Positions 39,167 to 50,549 of a stretch of DNA of 64,000 nucleotides are shown in pieces. This DNA is from Luscinia megarhynchos (taxonomy: Eukaryota > Chordata > Aves > Passeriformes > Turdidae). Positions within the stretch are counted from its first letter, which is position 1. Every line of letters begins with the position of its first letter. The notes under the pieces are model-generated. The model had not been told where the DNA came from. It searched no databases and worked only from the letters and a program-made list of their open reading frames with translations. The stretch covers positions 57,765,352-57,829,351 of the forward strand of contig JAPFBE010000003.1 of assembly GCA_034336665.1 (NCBI GenBank), given 5' to 3'. Position numbers and translations under genes: made by a program.

Positions 39167-39774
39167 CCAATTGTCATGGTTTAACCTCATCCAGCAATCA
39201 AAGCCCCTTGCAGCCACTCGTTCAATCCCCCACCAGCAGGATCAGAGAGAGAATAGAAAGAGTAAAAGCCAGAAAACTCATGGGTTGAGACCAAGACTGC
39301 TTAATAGGGAAAGCAAGAGCTGCACACAAAAGTAAAATGAAGCAAGGAATTAATTCACTGTTCCCCCTGGGTGGCCTGGTTCAGCTATCTCCAGGAGAGC
39401 AGGACCTCATCATATGTGATGGTACTTGGGAAGACAAGCACTATCACTCCAAATATCCCCCTTTTCCTCCTTCTTCCCCCATTTTATATACTGAGCATGA
39501 TGTTGCATGGTCTGGCATCTCCTTTTGGTCAGTTTGGGTCACTTGGCTGTGTCTCCTCCCAACCCAACTCCTATGTACCCCCAACTTCCTTGGCAGTCTA
39601 GCAGTCCAAAAAGCAGAAAAGGCCTTGGCTCTGTGTAATCCCTGCTCAGCAATAAAAAAAAAAAACTCTTCTCTGTATTATCAACCCTGTGTTCAGCACA
39701 AATCCAAAACACAGCACCATTCCAGCCACTGTGAAGAAAGTTAACTCTACCCCAGCTGAAACCAGCACACCAAT
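39167..39774. repeat. 5-bp target-site duplication CCAAT around solo LTR
   Basis: CCAAT at 39167-39171 directly precedes the TG start of the LTR, and CCAAT at 39770-39774 directly follows its CA end. A perfect 5-bp duplication is the integration signature expected of ERVL-type and many other vertebrate retroviruses. It confirms the element boundaries. Confidence 0.9.
39172..39769 (-). mobile_element. Solo LTR of an avian endogenous retrovirus (ERVL-type)
   Basis: The unit is 598 bp with TG...CA ends. On the plus strand it starts TGTCATGGTTTAACCTCATC and ends CCCAGCTGAAACCAGCACA, so the sense (minus) strand begins TGTGCTGGTTTCAGCTGGG, the familiar start of a widespread avian LTR. On the minus strand a TATA box (CAGTATATAAAATGGGG) lies near 39482-39495, and an R/U5-like phrase, AGTCTTGGTCTCAACCCATG, lies downstream. 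No gag-pol-env sequence is present, so recombination between two LTRs has removed the interior. A short poly-A run at about 39653-39664 is a later expansion. The flanking duplication is perfect, which suggests an intermediate or younger age than the CR1 copies. Confidence 0.93.
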
Positions 39775-40089
39775 CCAAAATTACTCACTCTGTCAGATCT
39801 ATTCTTTGAGGAGATTTTCAGCATATCCTTAAGGTGTGCAATACTTCTTTTTCTGAATAGTACTCATTTTTCTAGCATCACAGTCATCAATATATGATTC
39901 TCAGCATTTGAGGGAAGATTTAGTTCATTTATCAATTCCTCTATTGAATTATTTGAAAGGGGACAGGTCTTTGAGTTCAGAAGTATAGAAAAATCTTCCC
40001 AAGTATCACTCCATTTGTTTTGCAATTTGTGGCAAGAAAAGATTAACACAAAAGAACAGATAAGTTGCTGGCTGGCAACTTTTTATAAT

Positions 40090-40164
40090 AGTTTAGCTCA
40101 ACTATTAGTTGAGCTTTACATACACAGTTAGCTTGACATACATAGCCTGATGTCCAGCTAAACT
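40090..40164. repeat. Nested inverted repeats (hairpin)
   Basis: A perfect hairpin has 9-bp arms, AGCTCAACT (40095-40103) and AGTTGAGCT (40107-40115), with a 3-nt loop. An overlapping outer pair, AGTTTAGCT (40090-40098) and AGCTAAACT (40156-40164), is also a perfect 9-bp inverted repeat. The two cannot form fully at once, so the stretch has alternative foldings. It may be the core of a small palindromic transposon or chance; no target duplication was found. Confidence 0.6.
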
Positions 40165-40829
40165 GGTTTAAATTTTGTGCAGTTAAATAATTGTAAACAT
40201 AATGAGTTGGATCTGTTGCTGGTGTTCTTCCTTATAACTTTCCTTTACTACTTCAATTTTTTTAAAACGTGAAATCTGCGGGCATCTCTGTAAATTTTGC
40301 AACAAATTTTTTAAGTCTGGAACATGGCAACAATGGAGACCTAAAGTGAAGTTCCCAGGCAGAAGCATCTATACAGAATTACCAGAAAAAAGCAAGGTAG
40401 CACAAGAGAAATCACAATCAAAGGGAGCCCAAAATGTCCCTGTGCTTTCAATAAAATGCAGTTCTGGTTCAAATGCATTGTCTTCCTTGAGTTTCTCTCT
40501 CCTCCATTTCCTTAACTATAAAATGATAAACTGTCAGGATTAGCTGCTGTGTACAGAAGGCCACTATCTTCATAAGTGTTTACACACTTCTCTGTTAAGG
40601 AAAAAAAAAAAAGAGAAAAGTTAAATTATATTTTGAAGGACTGAAGAAAGTAAGCATTACAAATATTTTATGGGCTTGTGAACATATGAAATATTTCATC
40701 TGCTAAGATATTGCTCTGAGTCTTAGCTACTTACCAGTTTGATGTCCCTTTACAAGGACTGTCCTATCGACACAGAATCGTTTCTCCCTTCATAATATAG
40801 TACTTTCATGCCTCATGGCATTCCCACCT

Positions 40830-41010
40830 GTGGCTTTTTAGTAATTAATGATGTTACAATGCAAATTCTAATCAAGCTGCATATGTATTTTGTTCATTTG
40901 TTTCCTTATGGGAAACATTTTAATTTCCCCTGGCCTTTATGCAGCAGCTGCATGTCCTTCTGATTATTTCTTCTGTTGAAAAGCGGTCAAAGTATTGTTC
41001 AGGACAAAAT
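40830..41010. promoter_or_regulatory. Possible conserved non-coding element (unproven)
   Basis: The stretch holds a dense set of developmental factor-like sites: TTTTTAGTAATTAATGATG (homeobox cores), ACAATGCAAATTC (octamer-like ATGCAAAT), GCAGCAGCTGCATG (palindromic E-box CAGCTG) and AGTATTGTTCAGG (SOX-like ATTGTT). There is no repeat or coding signal. This resembles vertebrate enhancer sequence but rests on motif texture alone. Confidence 0.25.
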
Positions 41011-43463
41011 TCAGTCCAGCTGTAAACATGTGAAACTCTTTTGGCCCAGAGTGTCCTAATCCACATGCTATCAAGTTTTATTAAAAGCTAGACAAATCAC
41101 AGAATCCTTGAGATGTAAAGTAGCAGCAAGAAAGACAGAGAAAAGAGAATTTTGGGGCTGCTGAGGCAGACTGCTGTAGTGGGGGTTTTGAAGCCTGTAG
41201 CAGATCTAAGATATAGAAAATAAACTTTTCTGCTACACAATGCTGTCTGTTAAGAACATACCTATAAATATCATTCCCTTCTTGTTTATGTCTATGAACT
41301 AGATGAAAGAATTTAAAATAGAATTTCCTCATTAACATACAATTTAATGTCTTTTGAAAGGAATTTTAATACATATATATATAGCAACTTGTCTATTATT
41401 TTAAACCTCTTTTTGGTGCAGGCAAACATAAAGATAGTTATGCAGCTGAAGCATAAACTTGGGAGTGGGGTGGTATACTAAAATCTTTTGTGGCCCATAC
41501 ATTTATTTTACCTCAGTCAAATAAATCTTTTAAGAACTCATTTTAATCTTCTGTAAAATTTAAACAACAGCTCAAACACACATTGCAGGACTCTAGCAGG
41601 TATATTTCCTCAAAGGTCTTTGATGATCTCTCTTACAAAACATTATAACACTCTAAGTATTGCTTTTACACATAACTTCTCCTCAAGGAGATCTGAAGTT
41701 GTACCTTCATTACACCTTAATAGCCTCTATTTTTTTTTCTGTGGTAGCTGGAAGCAGTGTTTTAAATTAAGTTCAAAACACTGGGAAAAAAGGCATCCTC
41801 CTTGTTCTTCCTGAGTTGTCCACACTGCCTTTATCTTGTTTTCTCAACTTCACACAATTTCCACATGTGAGGTTTCAGCTGAAGGGAAAAACACACCTGA
41901 GCAGTCTTTGCAAACTAGCGAACTATCATGGGCTGTCACCTGTTCTCCAGACAATTTTCATCTGAAAGAGGGTTATAAAATGAAATCACTGTAGCTGGGA
42001 AACCTCATGTATTAAATTTAACTGAATAGGGAGAGACACTTGGGAAATGCTTTCCAGTGGGTATTTTTTAATAAATAAACAAATATTTTGTTATATTGAA
42101 AATATATTATTTGATCCTATAGTTTTTTTTCTAGAAAAAGAAAAATCTGCCTTCAGATCCTGATTGTCTATTCAGTTTTCACTTTAAAGCTCTCTTCTCC
42201 ACTTAACTATGGTGGTTACACTGTGATCATCCCTGGGCCCTGAAATAGAAATACTGTACCAAGATTCAGACCTGTTCAATTTGCACAGACAACTGAGAGA
42301 GAAGGCTCAACTGTGGATATCCTTGTCCCATACTTCTGAAGGCAGTGTGGGAACTTGAACAGATTCAAAATTCAACAGGCACATCCAAATATATTGTGAT
42401 TCATGGACTGGTAAATGCTTTGTTGCTTCTGCATCCTAGATTTACTGGACACGCTCTGGAGACATTTACAGACCCTTCCAGAAAGCTTCTGTGCTCTGTT
42501 TTCCCCTTACCCTTTGTTTTAGGGCCTTGCTGCAGTCCTGCTTCCTGTCCATTAAGGATCTGTAATTCTTTCCTTCTGGTGAGTAATGGCCTTTTTCTGC
42601 TTCCATATCCACTCTGAGCACCAAGGTGCTCCATTCTCTTCCCATGTCTACATTCACCTCCCCCAATTCCTCCAATTCCAGTGCCTCTCATTGCTCTGCT
42701 TCCAGCACATCAAAGACCATTGTGCCTTCTGCAATCCATGCAGGGTCATTTGCATCTCGTTTCCACCTAGGTTTTAATCTCTCGTTGCCCCTTTCCTCTC
42801 TATGAAATCATGAGTTTTGAAACTTGGTTAGGACTCTCCTTGCTTTAATGTAAGAAGGTGGTTCTCCATGCATTTGCTTTGTAATCTGGAGAAAACACCA
42901 AATTTCATAATAGTGGATGTATTTGCAGCAGATGCCAGGCGGAGGGTGGGCCCCCATCATGTTTTCCAGTTGTCTGTTGTTGAAATCAGTTGAGTTCTGT
43001 CCATACAACTTTCTCCTGTGCAGTCAGTGGGACATGACTCCCAAGGAATATCATGGCACCTCCAAACACACAGTTAATCTGGAGGGCAGTTCTCACAATC
43101 TCAGCCAGCTCTCCCACCTCAGTGAGTGCAGCAGCAGTCGTGTTGCACATGAGCAGGCAATGATTCAGAGTGACAAGCACCTCAGTGAATAAGGCTTGTG
43201 AAGAAGCTCTGTGTGTAACAAAGCTCTCCACAACTGTATTAATGAACACTGACCTTGCTTTGAAAATATACAGCATGTATTTCTTCATTGTTTCTCTACA
43301 GTCTCTGCTGATTTCTACTGCATTCAACATTCTTGGAAACTTCTGCCCTGCTGTGAGACCTAGAAGATTTAAGCTTTAGTTTAGTAGCTCCAAACTCCAA
43401 AATATGTACTCAAACAGGCACACATGCACTTACAGACACACAGGCTCACATTGCAAAAGAGTT

Positions 43464-43469
43464 TTTATT
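43464..43469 (-). terminator. Candidate poly(A) signal AATAAA (minus strand)
   Basis: On the minus strand the order is AATGAATAAAAACTC, then a TTTTGCAATG stretch, then a TG-rich region (GCCTGTGTGTCTG ... GCATGTGTG). That layout is AATAAA followed by a GU-rich downstream element, the normal vertebrate cleavage and polyadenylation arrangement. It lies about 860 bp downstream of the candidate terminal exon on the same strand. AATAAA hexamers are common by chance; the downstream GT-richness is what makes this one stand out. Confidence 0.25.
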
Positions 43470-44331
43470 CATTTCCCAGCCAAGGTCTGCCATCATAAAT
43501 GATCGCTAGCACTTTAGAGCATCATTTGCTTTGTGTATGGGGATACACAGGAGGGGTCTTTGGGACAGCAAGATCCATTAAATTAAAATAATACAATGAC
43601 TTTTTCTCAAATTTTAACCTCTTTTTTAACTGAAATAAGACTGGGAAAAACACTTCATTTCTGCACTTCATAATAACATTGCTTTATCTCACTAGGATTC
43701 TGTGAAGAAAATTCATTATTCTTGTGAGAGCCTCTACTACCAAAGATAAGGGGTTGTGGAAAAGCCTCTCAAAAAACTAGTTGTGTTTGGGCTTATCATT
43801 GGTCATGAGTAAAGTTAAATACAGTCATAAGTGCTTGCTGTCTTTGGACCGAGTTCAAGATGCATGCAATTAGGCAAAAATACTAAGTTAGGAATTATTA
43901 AAATGAAAAGGTGATGTTTCAATTCAGGAAATCAATTACTTTTGAGGTTCATAAACAGTGCCTACATTTTCAGAACTGTCTCTCTCTGAGCATCAGAATG
44001 GCATTTGCTGGCACAAAAGGCAGAAACCACATTCAAAAAACTCAGCCAATGGCATTTCATGGTTCTGGGTAGACTTACTAACTTACTGTAAGGAATTTTG
44101 TAAACACTAGAGTGAGGAATTCTGTTCAGTGTTCTACTACTTCGTTTTGATACATACAGGCAAGGATACCTCCTGCCCTAGGCTGCTTCAGAGATACAGA
44201 GCCCTTCAATTGATGTTGTAGTTAAAGGCTCAGTCTGACCCTCTGGGAAGTATACAGTTATTTCTTCTTTTCTTTTTCACATAAGTAGGGACGGTATCAA
44301 GGTTCTCCAGCAATCTTCATCACACGGCTTT

Positions 44332-44417
44332 TCAGAGGAAGAAGAACAAAAGGTAGAACAAAAAGTACAGCTTGTCAAAGATGCTGTCACTTGGAACATA
44401 GTTCTCCTGAGCTGTAT
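44332..44417 (-). other. Candidate terminal coding exon (hypothesis)
   Basis: On the minus strand a pyrimidine-rich TTTCTTTTCTTTTATCTCC and a CTTTAAG acceptor precede a short frame that ends in TGA at 44332-44334. The frame encodes about 27 residues, beginning TAQENYVPSDSIFDK and ending in a run of Leu, Phe and Tyr. Such a tail would suit a tail anchor or a GPI-attachment signal. A second AG six bases further in keeps the same frame. The pyrimidine-rich DNA alone could generate the hydrophobic tail by chance. I do not recognise the protein. Confidence 0.18.
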
Positions 44418-47400
44418 CTTAAAGGGGAGATAAAAGAAAAGAAACTAAAATATTTTATGTGTGTTTGAGATGAGCTCAACGTGATTCCTGTTGTTTCCCT
44501 GCTAAAACACATCACTGACTAAAGCAACATAAAGCTCAAAATGCTGTCTTTGAAAATAGTTAGACAAACAGTACTTAGAGGCTTGGTTGTTTTGTTGTTT
44601 TTTAACTCTGCTTTAGCCTGTCAAACTCAAGAACTGCCTCTCTACCATCTGCAGATTCTCCCTCTGCCCCCTTGCCATTTACAAGTGTTTAGACAGCTAT
44701 TGGGAGTCCTTTTCCCCTTTAGTTCTTCTGCCTAAATATCCAGGTGTGGAGCAATGAACATCAACAATGCTGCTGCACCACAATGCACTAATGCATGAGG
44801 ACTGCATGGCTTACAGAAAAGCAGAGCCAGACATTTTAAAATCTCATCATTACTATGTGCTGTGCATGTGATGGGCAAGTCAAGCCACAGCCACTGTTGC
44901 TCACTCCTGATTTCACCCAGACCGTATAGGTTGTGTGTTATATGGATGTTATCTATGTTTATGTCTCCTCCCTTGCTAGGAGCAGACAGATGTTTGATCT
45001 GTGGGCTGAAGTTTGACATTACAACAGTCACAGTGCCTGAGAGGAGCATGGTGACCACTGCAGGAGACACTGCTGGTGACAAGCTGCTGCATCTGTGTCT
45101 TATGTCTGCAGTCAACTTTGTGTTCACACCAAGCTACTGCCACACAGTTAAAGATTGTATTTTTAAAACAGTAAGGGGCAAATTCACTTCCAAGCATCGA
45201 TTTCCTTTTTAATCACAAAGAGCAGGAGAGCAGGAATCCTCCAGGAGTTTGTACTCACACTCCACAGGCACGAAACCATGCAGATAACAAGCAACCTATT
45301 CACCCCCCTAACTGGAAATGTCTGGTCTGAGCTAGTTGTCTGGCATCCACCTGTAGTCAGCAAAGAATGAAAAACACTGAAGAAGCTGATTTATCCAGTG
45401 CTAAAGCAGATGTCTCAGAAAAGCAGCATGAATTGCCCTCTGGGGCTTATCTCCTCTTCTTAATTATAAGGGTAGCCTGGAAAACTGGTTTAGAGTAGAT
45501 ACTGGACTTCCAGGCAGCTTAAGTTAGATGAGCTGACTTCCAGTGCTGGTTGAAAGGAGGCTGCATCAGAATCCTCTCCACTGCTCCTGTAGCAGGCTTT
45601 CTGCCTTCCAGAAACTTCAGGCAAAGCCCTGGCTTAATTTAAGTCCTTGGCAACTCTCTAACCAGACTAGGATTTTCCCCGTCCTACCTGCTTCTGATTC
45701 CTGTACTATTACAGCCTCACAAAACTACCGAGTGGGAATAGCTGCAGTAAAACCCCTGTCCAAATATTTCATTGTTTAAGAAAAGAAGTCGTGCATTTTT
45801 GAACAGTTCAAAAATTCCGTTTCAAAGCTTTTAGCAACCTTGACTTTATTTTGTAAAATATTATCTTGCTATCAAATAATGCCTTGATTGTTAAAGTGGC
45901 TCCATTTTCACTAGAAAGCATTAAAAATTGAGTGAGTATTCACCAAAAACCCAAAGGCCATCTGGAATGTTGAAACAACCTGTGACAGAAATGGAGCAGC
46001 TCTGGGTTAATTCCCAGATTCCAAGTTTTAATCCAGTTAATCTACAGTTTACTGGAAAAAGGTGTTGTGTAAAATCAGCACAGAAACAGGTAAACAATGA
46101 GAAAAGGCAGGAAACAACCTCAGACAAGACACCTCTCAACAGACATGTGGGAAGATTTACAAATGCAGGAAGGGGAGATGACTAAAGATTTCTCCATAAA
46201 ATATGACTCCTTCTGCAGAAGGGGTTAGGCTTTTCCCAGGCAGGTAAGGGAGCCAGACAGAGGTTGCAGCTCTAACCACAGGCTTTAGGGCTGACAGTGA
46301 ACAGGAAGCCTCTTTAGCAGCTCTAAATGTCAGCATTTGGCAGCAACCCAAGTAAGACAGACATGCAAATTAGCCTGCCTTGCTTTAAACCCCTCGTCCC
46401 TTTATCTTACCCTGCTGTCTTTGCTGACTTGCTCACTCCCAGCAGGGATGGAGTTAGCCTGTCAGTCCTGTCCCAGCTATGGCCCTTCTACACCTCTACA
46501 CACCTTGCACCTCGGTGGGAGCTGCACCAGAGTTCCAGGTGGGGTGCACACCTCCAGCAGGTGCCCAGCACCTGCACACTGCAGCACACTCCTCCCAACA
46601 CCCACATTTTGGCCACCAGAGCTTGCACTGACCCTCAACGTGCTGTGCACAACACACCTCTGAGACAAAGGGATGAGAGATTCAGCTATCTGGCAAGGAA
46701 TTAATTGGAAATATATGTGGGTGTATATAAATACATAAAATATACATATTCCTGTCTATCTGGTAGCATCAGAAAAGAATAAATTTACCCAAAATTTTAT
46801 GAAGAGTAAACATCCACATTTCCTTCACTCTCAACACATACTTTACCCATTAATTTCAACCTCTCCACTCCATTCAATATAATCAAATGCACTTCAAACA
46901 ATGAGTCAGTGCTCAGAGCAGCCTTGCCAAGGGTGTAATAATATCAGTCCTGACTTGTTATGGCAGCAATGAAGCCACACAAGGGTTGTCAGCAATTATC
47001 AAGACAAGCTGCAGGATATCTGTAGTTTGAACCTCAGTCCATCAGTCCAAGCTGGTATGGCCAAAGTGCCCCTTGTCCAGTAGAAAAACTTCTCTTCAGA
47101 ATATGTGACAAGACTTTGCTGAGCTTTGAGCACACACCAGTTGGAGACATGCTTTACTGCACTCTGCACAGCTAACCTGTGTGTTCAAAAGTCACAAATT
47201 TATCTCTACTACAGTCCCCAAGGAATAATACTGTCAAAAAAAAAAAAAAAAAGTTACATTTTTAGCGGTCTCACGAATGCTTGTTTCTTTTAATTAACTC
47301 TATGTTTCTGAGACCATTGGGTGAACTCGGGTCAAGTTGTCAAGGGTTTCTGAGGTACCAGAAGAACTATAAACCTGTTGGTTTTTAAAAATGAAATATG

Positions 47401-47648
47401 AAATATGCCCCCAGAATCTGGGACTTCAAGAAAAAAAAAACCAAAATCCAACAAATGTCATGAGACTCCATTAAAAAGCAGAAACTGACAACACTGTGAC
47501 CCAGAAGTGACATGGAAAAACCAGCACTATTTCTAGGAACAGTAAGATTCACATTGTTAACTTTTGCAATGCCTTCTAGAACCAAGAACTATCAGACCAA
47601 ATTAATTGCTGACATAAGAAATTTCCCCTGAATAAGGTGAAAATTCAC
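44418..47648. other. Unique sequence; would be intronic if the exon hypothesis holds
   Basis: No nameable repeats. 46440-46680 is relatively GC-rich with several CAGCACCTGC-type internal repeats but no clear element ends. 47236-47252 is a 17-bp poly-A run. Frames up to 131 codons in both orientations around 44732-45212 overlap each other and show no family resemblance. Confidence 0.45.
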
Positions 47649-47760
47649 CTGGATAAGGAATTTCACCAGGCTTGTCTAAGAAAAACTTTGCTACTGAGTG
47701 TTTTTTCTCTGTACATTTGAGTGGAGCACAGACAATTTTCAGATCAGCATGGTCTCTCTT
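47649..47760 (-). other. Candidate internal coding exon (hypothesis)
   Basis: On the minus strand a strong acceptor (CCTTCTTTTTTCTTTCAG) is followed by a 112-bp segment open in one frame only, and then a donor CCAG/GTGAAT. The translation runs KRDHADLKIVCAPLKC ... FFLDKPGEIPYP. It starts in phase 0 and ends in phase 1, which is the phase required by the candidate terminal exon at 44332-44417. An alternative donor (CCTG/GTGAAA) lies slightly upstream. I do not recognise the peptide, and acceptor/donor pairs of this quality also arise by chance in 64 kb. Confidence 0.2.
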
Positions 47761-50520
47761 CTGAAAGAAAAAAGAAGGAGAGGACAGATTTCGGAAACAA
47801 AATTATTACTTGCAACTGTGACAGATTCCATGGTGACACTTACAAGAATTTTTCCTATTAAGCTTTAGCAAGTGCTAGTGCCACAATAAATAACCTTTCA
47901 TACATGGAGACTTCAGAAAGAACAAGTAAGGAATAGTACAAGTAATTCTAGAAGTTTTAAAAAGGATTTCATTACTTCAAACTTAAACCAATAATGCAAT
48001 AGAGAAAGAAAGTGGATGAACTATATGAAATTACTTGCCAGGGTGTCCTCATTCCTAATCTATAATTTATATGCACATTTATTTTACATTTTTATAAAAA
48101 TAATTAGATGCACTTGGACTCCAAATGAAAAATATCAGATTATATACAAGGCAGCACAGAAGCATCTGAGCTTAGATAACACTCCCAATGAGATGCCTAT
48201 AAATCTTTTTCATACCCAGTAGTCAATAGGGGATTTTCCTCCCAGTTTCCCATTCTACTGAGGCTTCAATGCCTCTTCCCCTGAGAAATTTAGCTTCATG
48301 TGGATGGAAACAAAGAATTTTGAAGGTGGAAGAAAGTATAAAGTCAACTTAAGTGCTTTCTGCACAGATGAAATGTGCATGCAGCTGAGTTTACAGAAGG
48401 ATTTCATAATATCAAGACCCACAGAGATCAAAAGTAATAATAGGGAGTCTCTCAAAATCTATGGTGGCATGAAAGGATTGTGCATTTGGGAGAAAATTTA
48501 CATTTTGCTTGTTGATGTCTTGTAGATTGAGCTATGTCACAGAGATATAAATCAATGAAGATGCTGCTTTAGTATTTGGGTCCATTATTAATATAGTCCA
48601 ATATGTTTTTATCAGAATAATTTTTAAAAAAAGAGGAACATATTTATTTTTTTTAATTCTTGAGACAAATTCCATTCCCTACTGTATACATACATATATA
48701 ATCTTAATGTTTTCCATTTTCAGCTGGTACTACTCAGCCATAGACATAAAGAAGATAAATTTTTACCAGTGAATATAAAGAAATCCTGTTAGGATGGCAA
48801 CTGTATAACCATAATCAGTAACTATAACTACAATATCCCTACACAAGACCACAAGATTCCTTGGGTATCTCCCTGGCAGTCCTTTAATCTCTCTTCTAAG
48901 CAGTCATTTCAATCTAAGTACTGCATTCAAGATTGAGACAGAACAACAAGGAGAAACCTTACACTCTTATGGTCCAGGAGAATATTCACTGTCTCAACAA
49001 GCTATAGTTCCACAGTGAAGATAAAAGTTGGGATTCAAATAAAAAAAGGAAGCAGACTCAAAGCATGCAAAAGGAAAAATATAAAATATTTCTAACACTC
49101 TAGGTTGCTGCATTTTTGGGGTATACTGATATGTGTGTAGAAACAAATATTTAAATCCTTTTGAAGTTGACTTAAGGATTCATGAAGCAGCTCCAAAAGT
49201 CAGCAGATAAGATATTCTCAGCCTATTGTAATGTTTACAGATAGAACAGCAATACAAAGAAAAAAGAAAGATAGATAAACCTGAAAATAGTGATTACTGG
49301 ATGCTTGTATCCAACAGAGTAGAGAATGAGTTCATGTAATAAAGCAGTGTAAAGGGTTTTGGTTCAAAAAGGAGCACTTGGAGGATTTAAGTAAACAAGA
49401 GTTCAGTCCTACAGGCAGAACTTTAATGGAAATCAAGGAGAACCTGACATGTATAAGGCTTACAAATACAAGAAGCTACTAGGAAAAGTTGGAAGAAAGT
49501 ATTAAAATCCACCATGTTTTCTAACTCCATTGTGATTAAGATTCTCTAGACTAACACATAAAAGAAAGAAAGAATGTGGAGAATAAAATGTCAAATGAAA
49601 TAAACTATTATAGGAGGTTTAAAAAAATCTATTAAATCTATAAAAGATGAGAAAGTAAAGTGACAAAAATATAGTCATTTAGTCTAATAGTTATGTAGAA
49701 CAAAAAAAAACAGAGAAGTAAAACAACAGAATTGATTGAAAAAAAATTAAAATACCTTTACCAATACATTAGGTGAAAGAAAGAGGTCCACAAATCTAGA
49801 AGACTGAACATTAAATGTGTAGAAATGTACAAGAAGATATTGCTTTATAGATTAAAATAAAAAGCTATTTTAATTATTAAAATGGATTCAAAGCTGAGCA
49901 CCACTGCACTATATGAGTGAAGCAGGACTAAGACAACAGAAGGATGGATTCAGGCAGGACAGTAGGGAAAAAAGGGATGATTTTCTACTCACATGGCAAA
50001 GCAGAGGAATAGGCATATGGAACACAAAACAGTGTATTGCCTGCATCCTCTCTTTTTATTAAAAATCATGGCTCTGTTAAATGTCAACAGAGCTGCAGAG
50101 TTTTCCTCACTGTGTAGCACTATGTTTGAAGGGTCCCCTTATGTTGAAGGAAAACACATTTTTGCCTCCTAGTCCATTGACAAAACATTTCTAGCATAAC
50201 CCATCTTTCTAAAAAAACCCCATGGAAAATGGGCCAACTTAGTCACCTCTGGTGGAGATTCTCCCTCCGGGGAATACCTGAGCATGCTCACGAGAAGGTG
50301 TTTGGCTTCTGCTCTTTTGAGACATCACTTTCTAGGATTTTTAGGGTGAGACAGAAGTGTATCACAGGTAGTTCACATCCTCGAGCCCTGTGCATGGGTT
50401 GGCTGACTCCAGAGGTTCTGTGAAGCACAAATTGTGCCACATACATAAAGCAGGGATCAGTACAAAAAAATAGGCGACTGATCGATATTTCTTCCCTGTA
50501 TCTTGCTTGGCAGAGACAAA

Positions 50521-50549
50521 CTCTTATTTACCTGCTGGGTAAATAAGAG
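50521..50549. repeat. Perfect 12-bp inverted repeat (hairpin)
   Basis: CTCTTATTTACC (50521-50532) and GGTAAATAAGAG (50538-50549) are exact reverse complements separated by TGCTG. In RNA this would be a stable short stem-loop; in DNA a cruciform-capable palindrome. It is too short for a microRNA precursor by itself, and no wider pairing was found. Confidence 0.85.

Larger units (their letters stand above)
39775..43450. other. Unique non-coding sequence, no gene seen
   Basis: No gene. 40090-40164 contains nested inverted repeats, listed separately. 40602-40612 is a short poly-A run. 40830-41010 is listed as a possible conserved element. The rest has no recognisable repeats. Confidence 0.5.
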
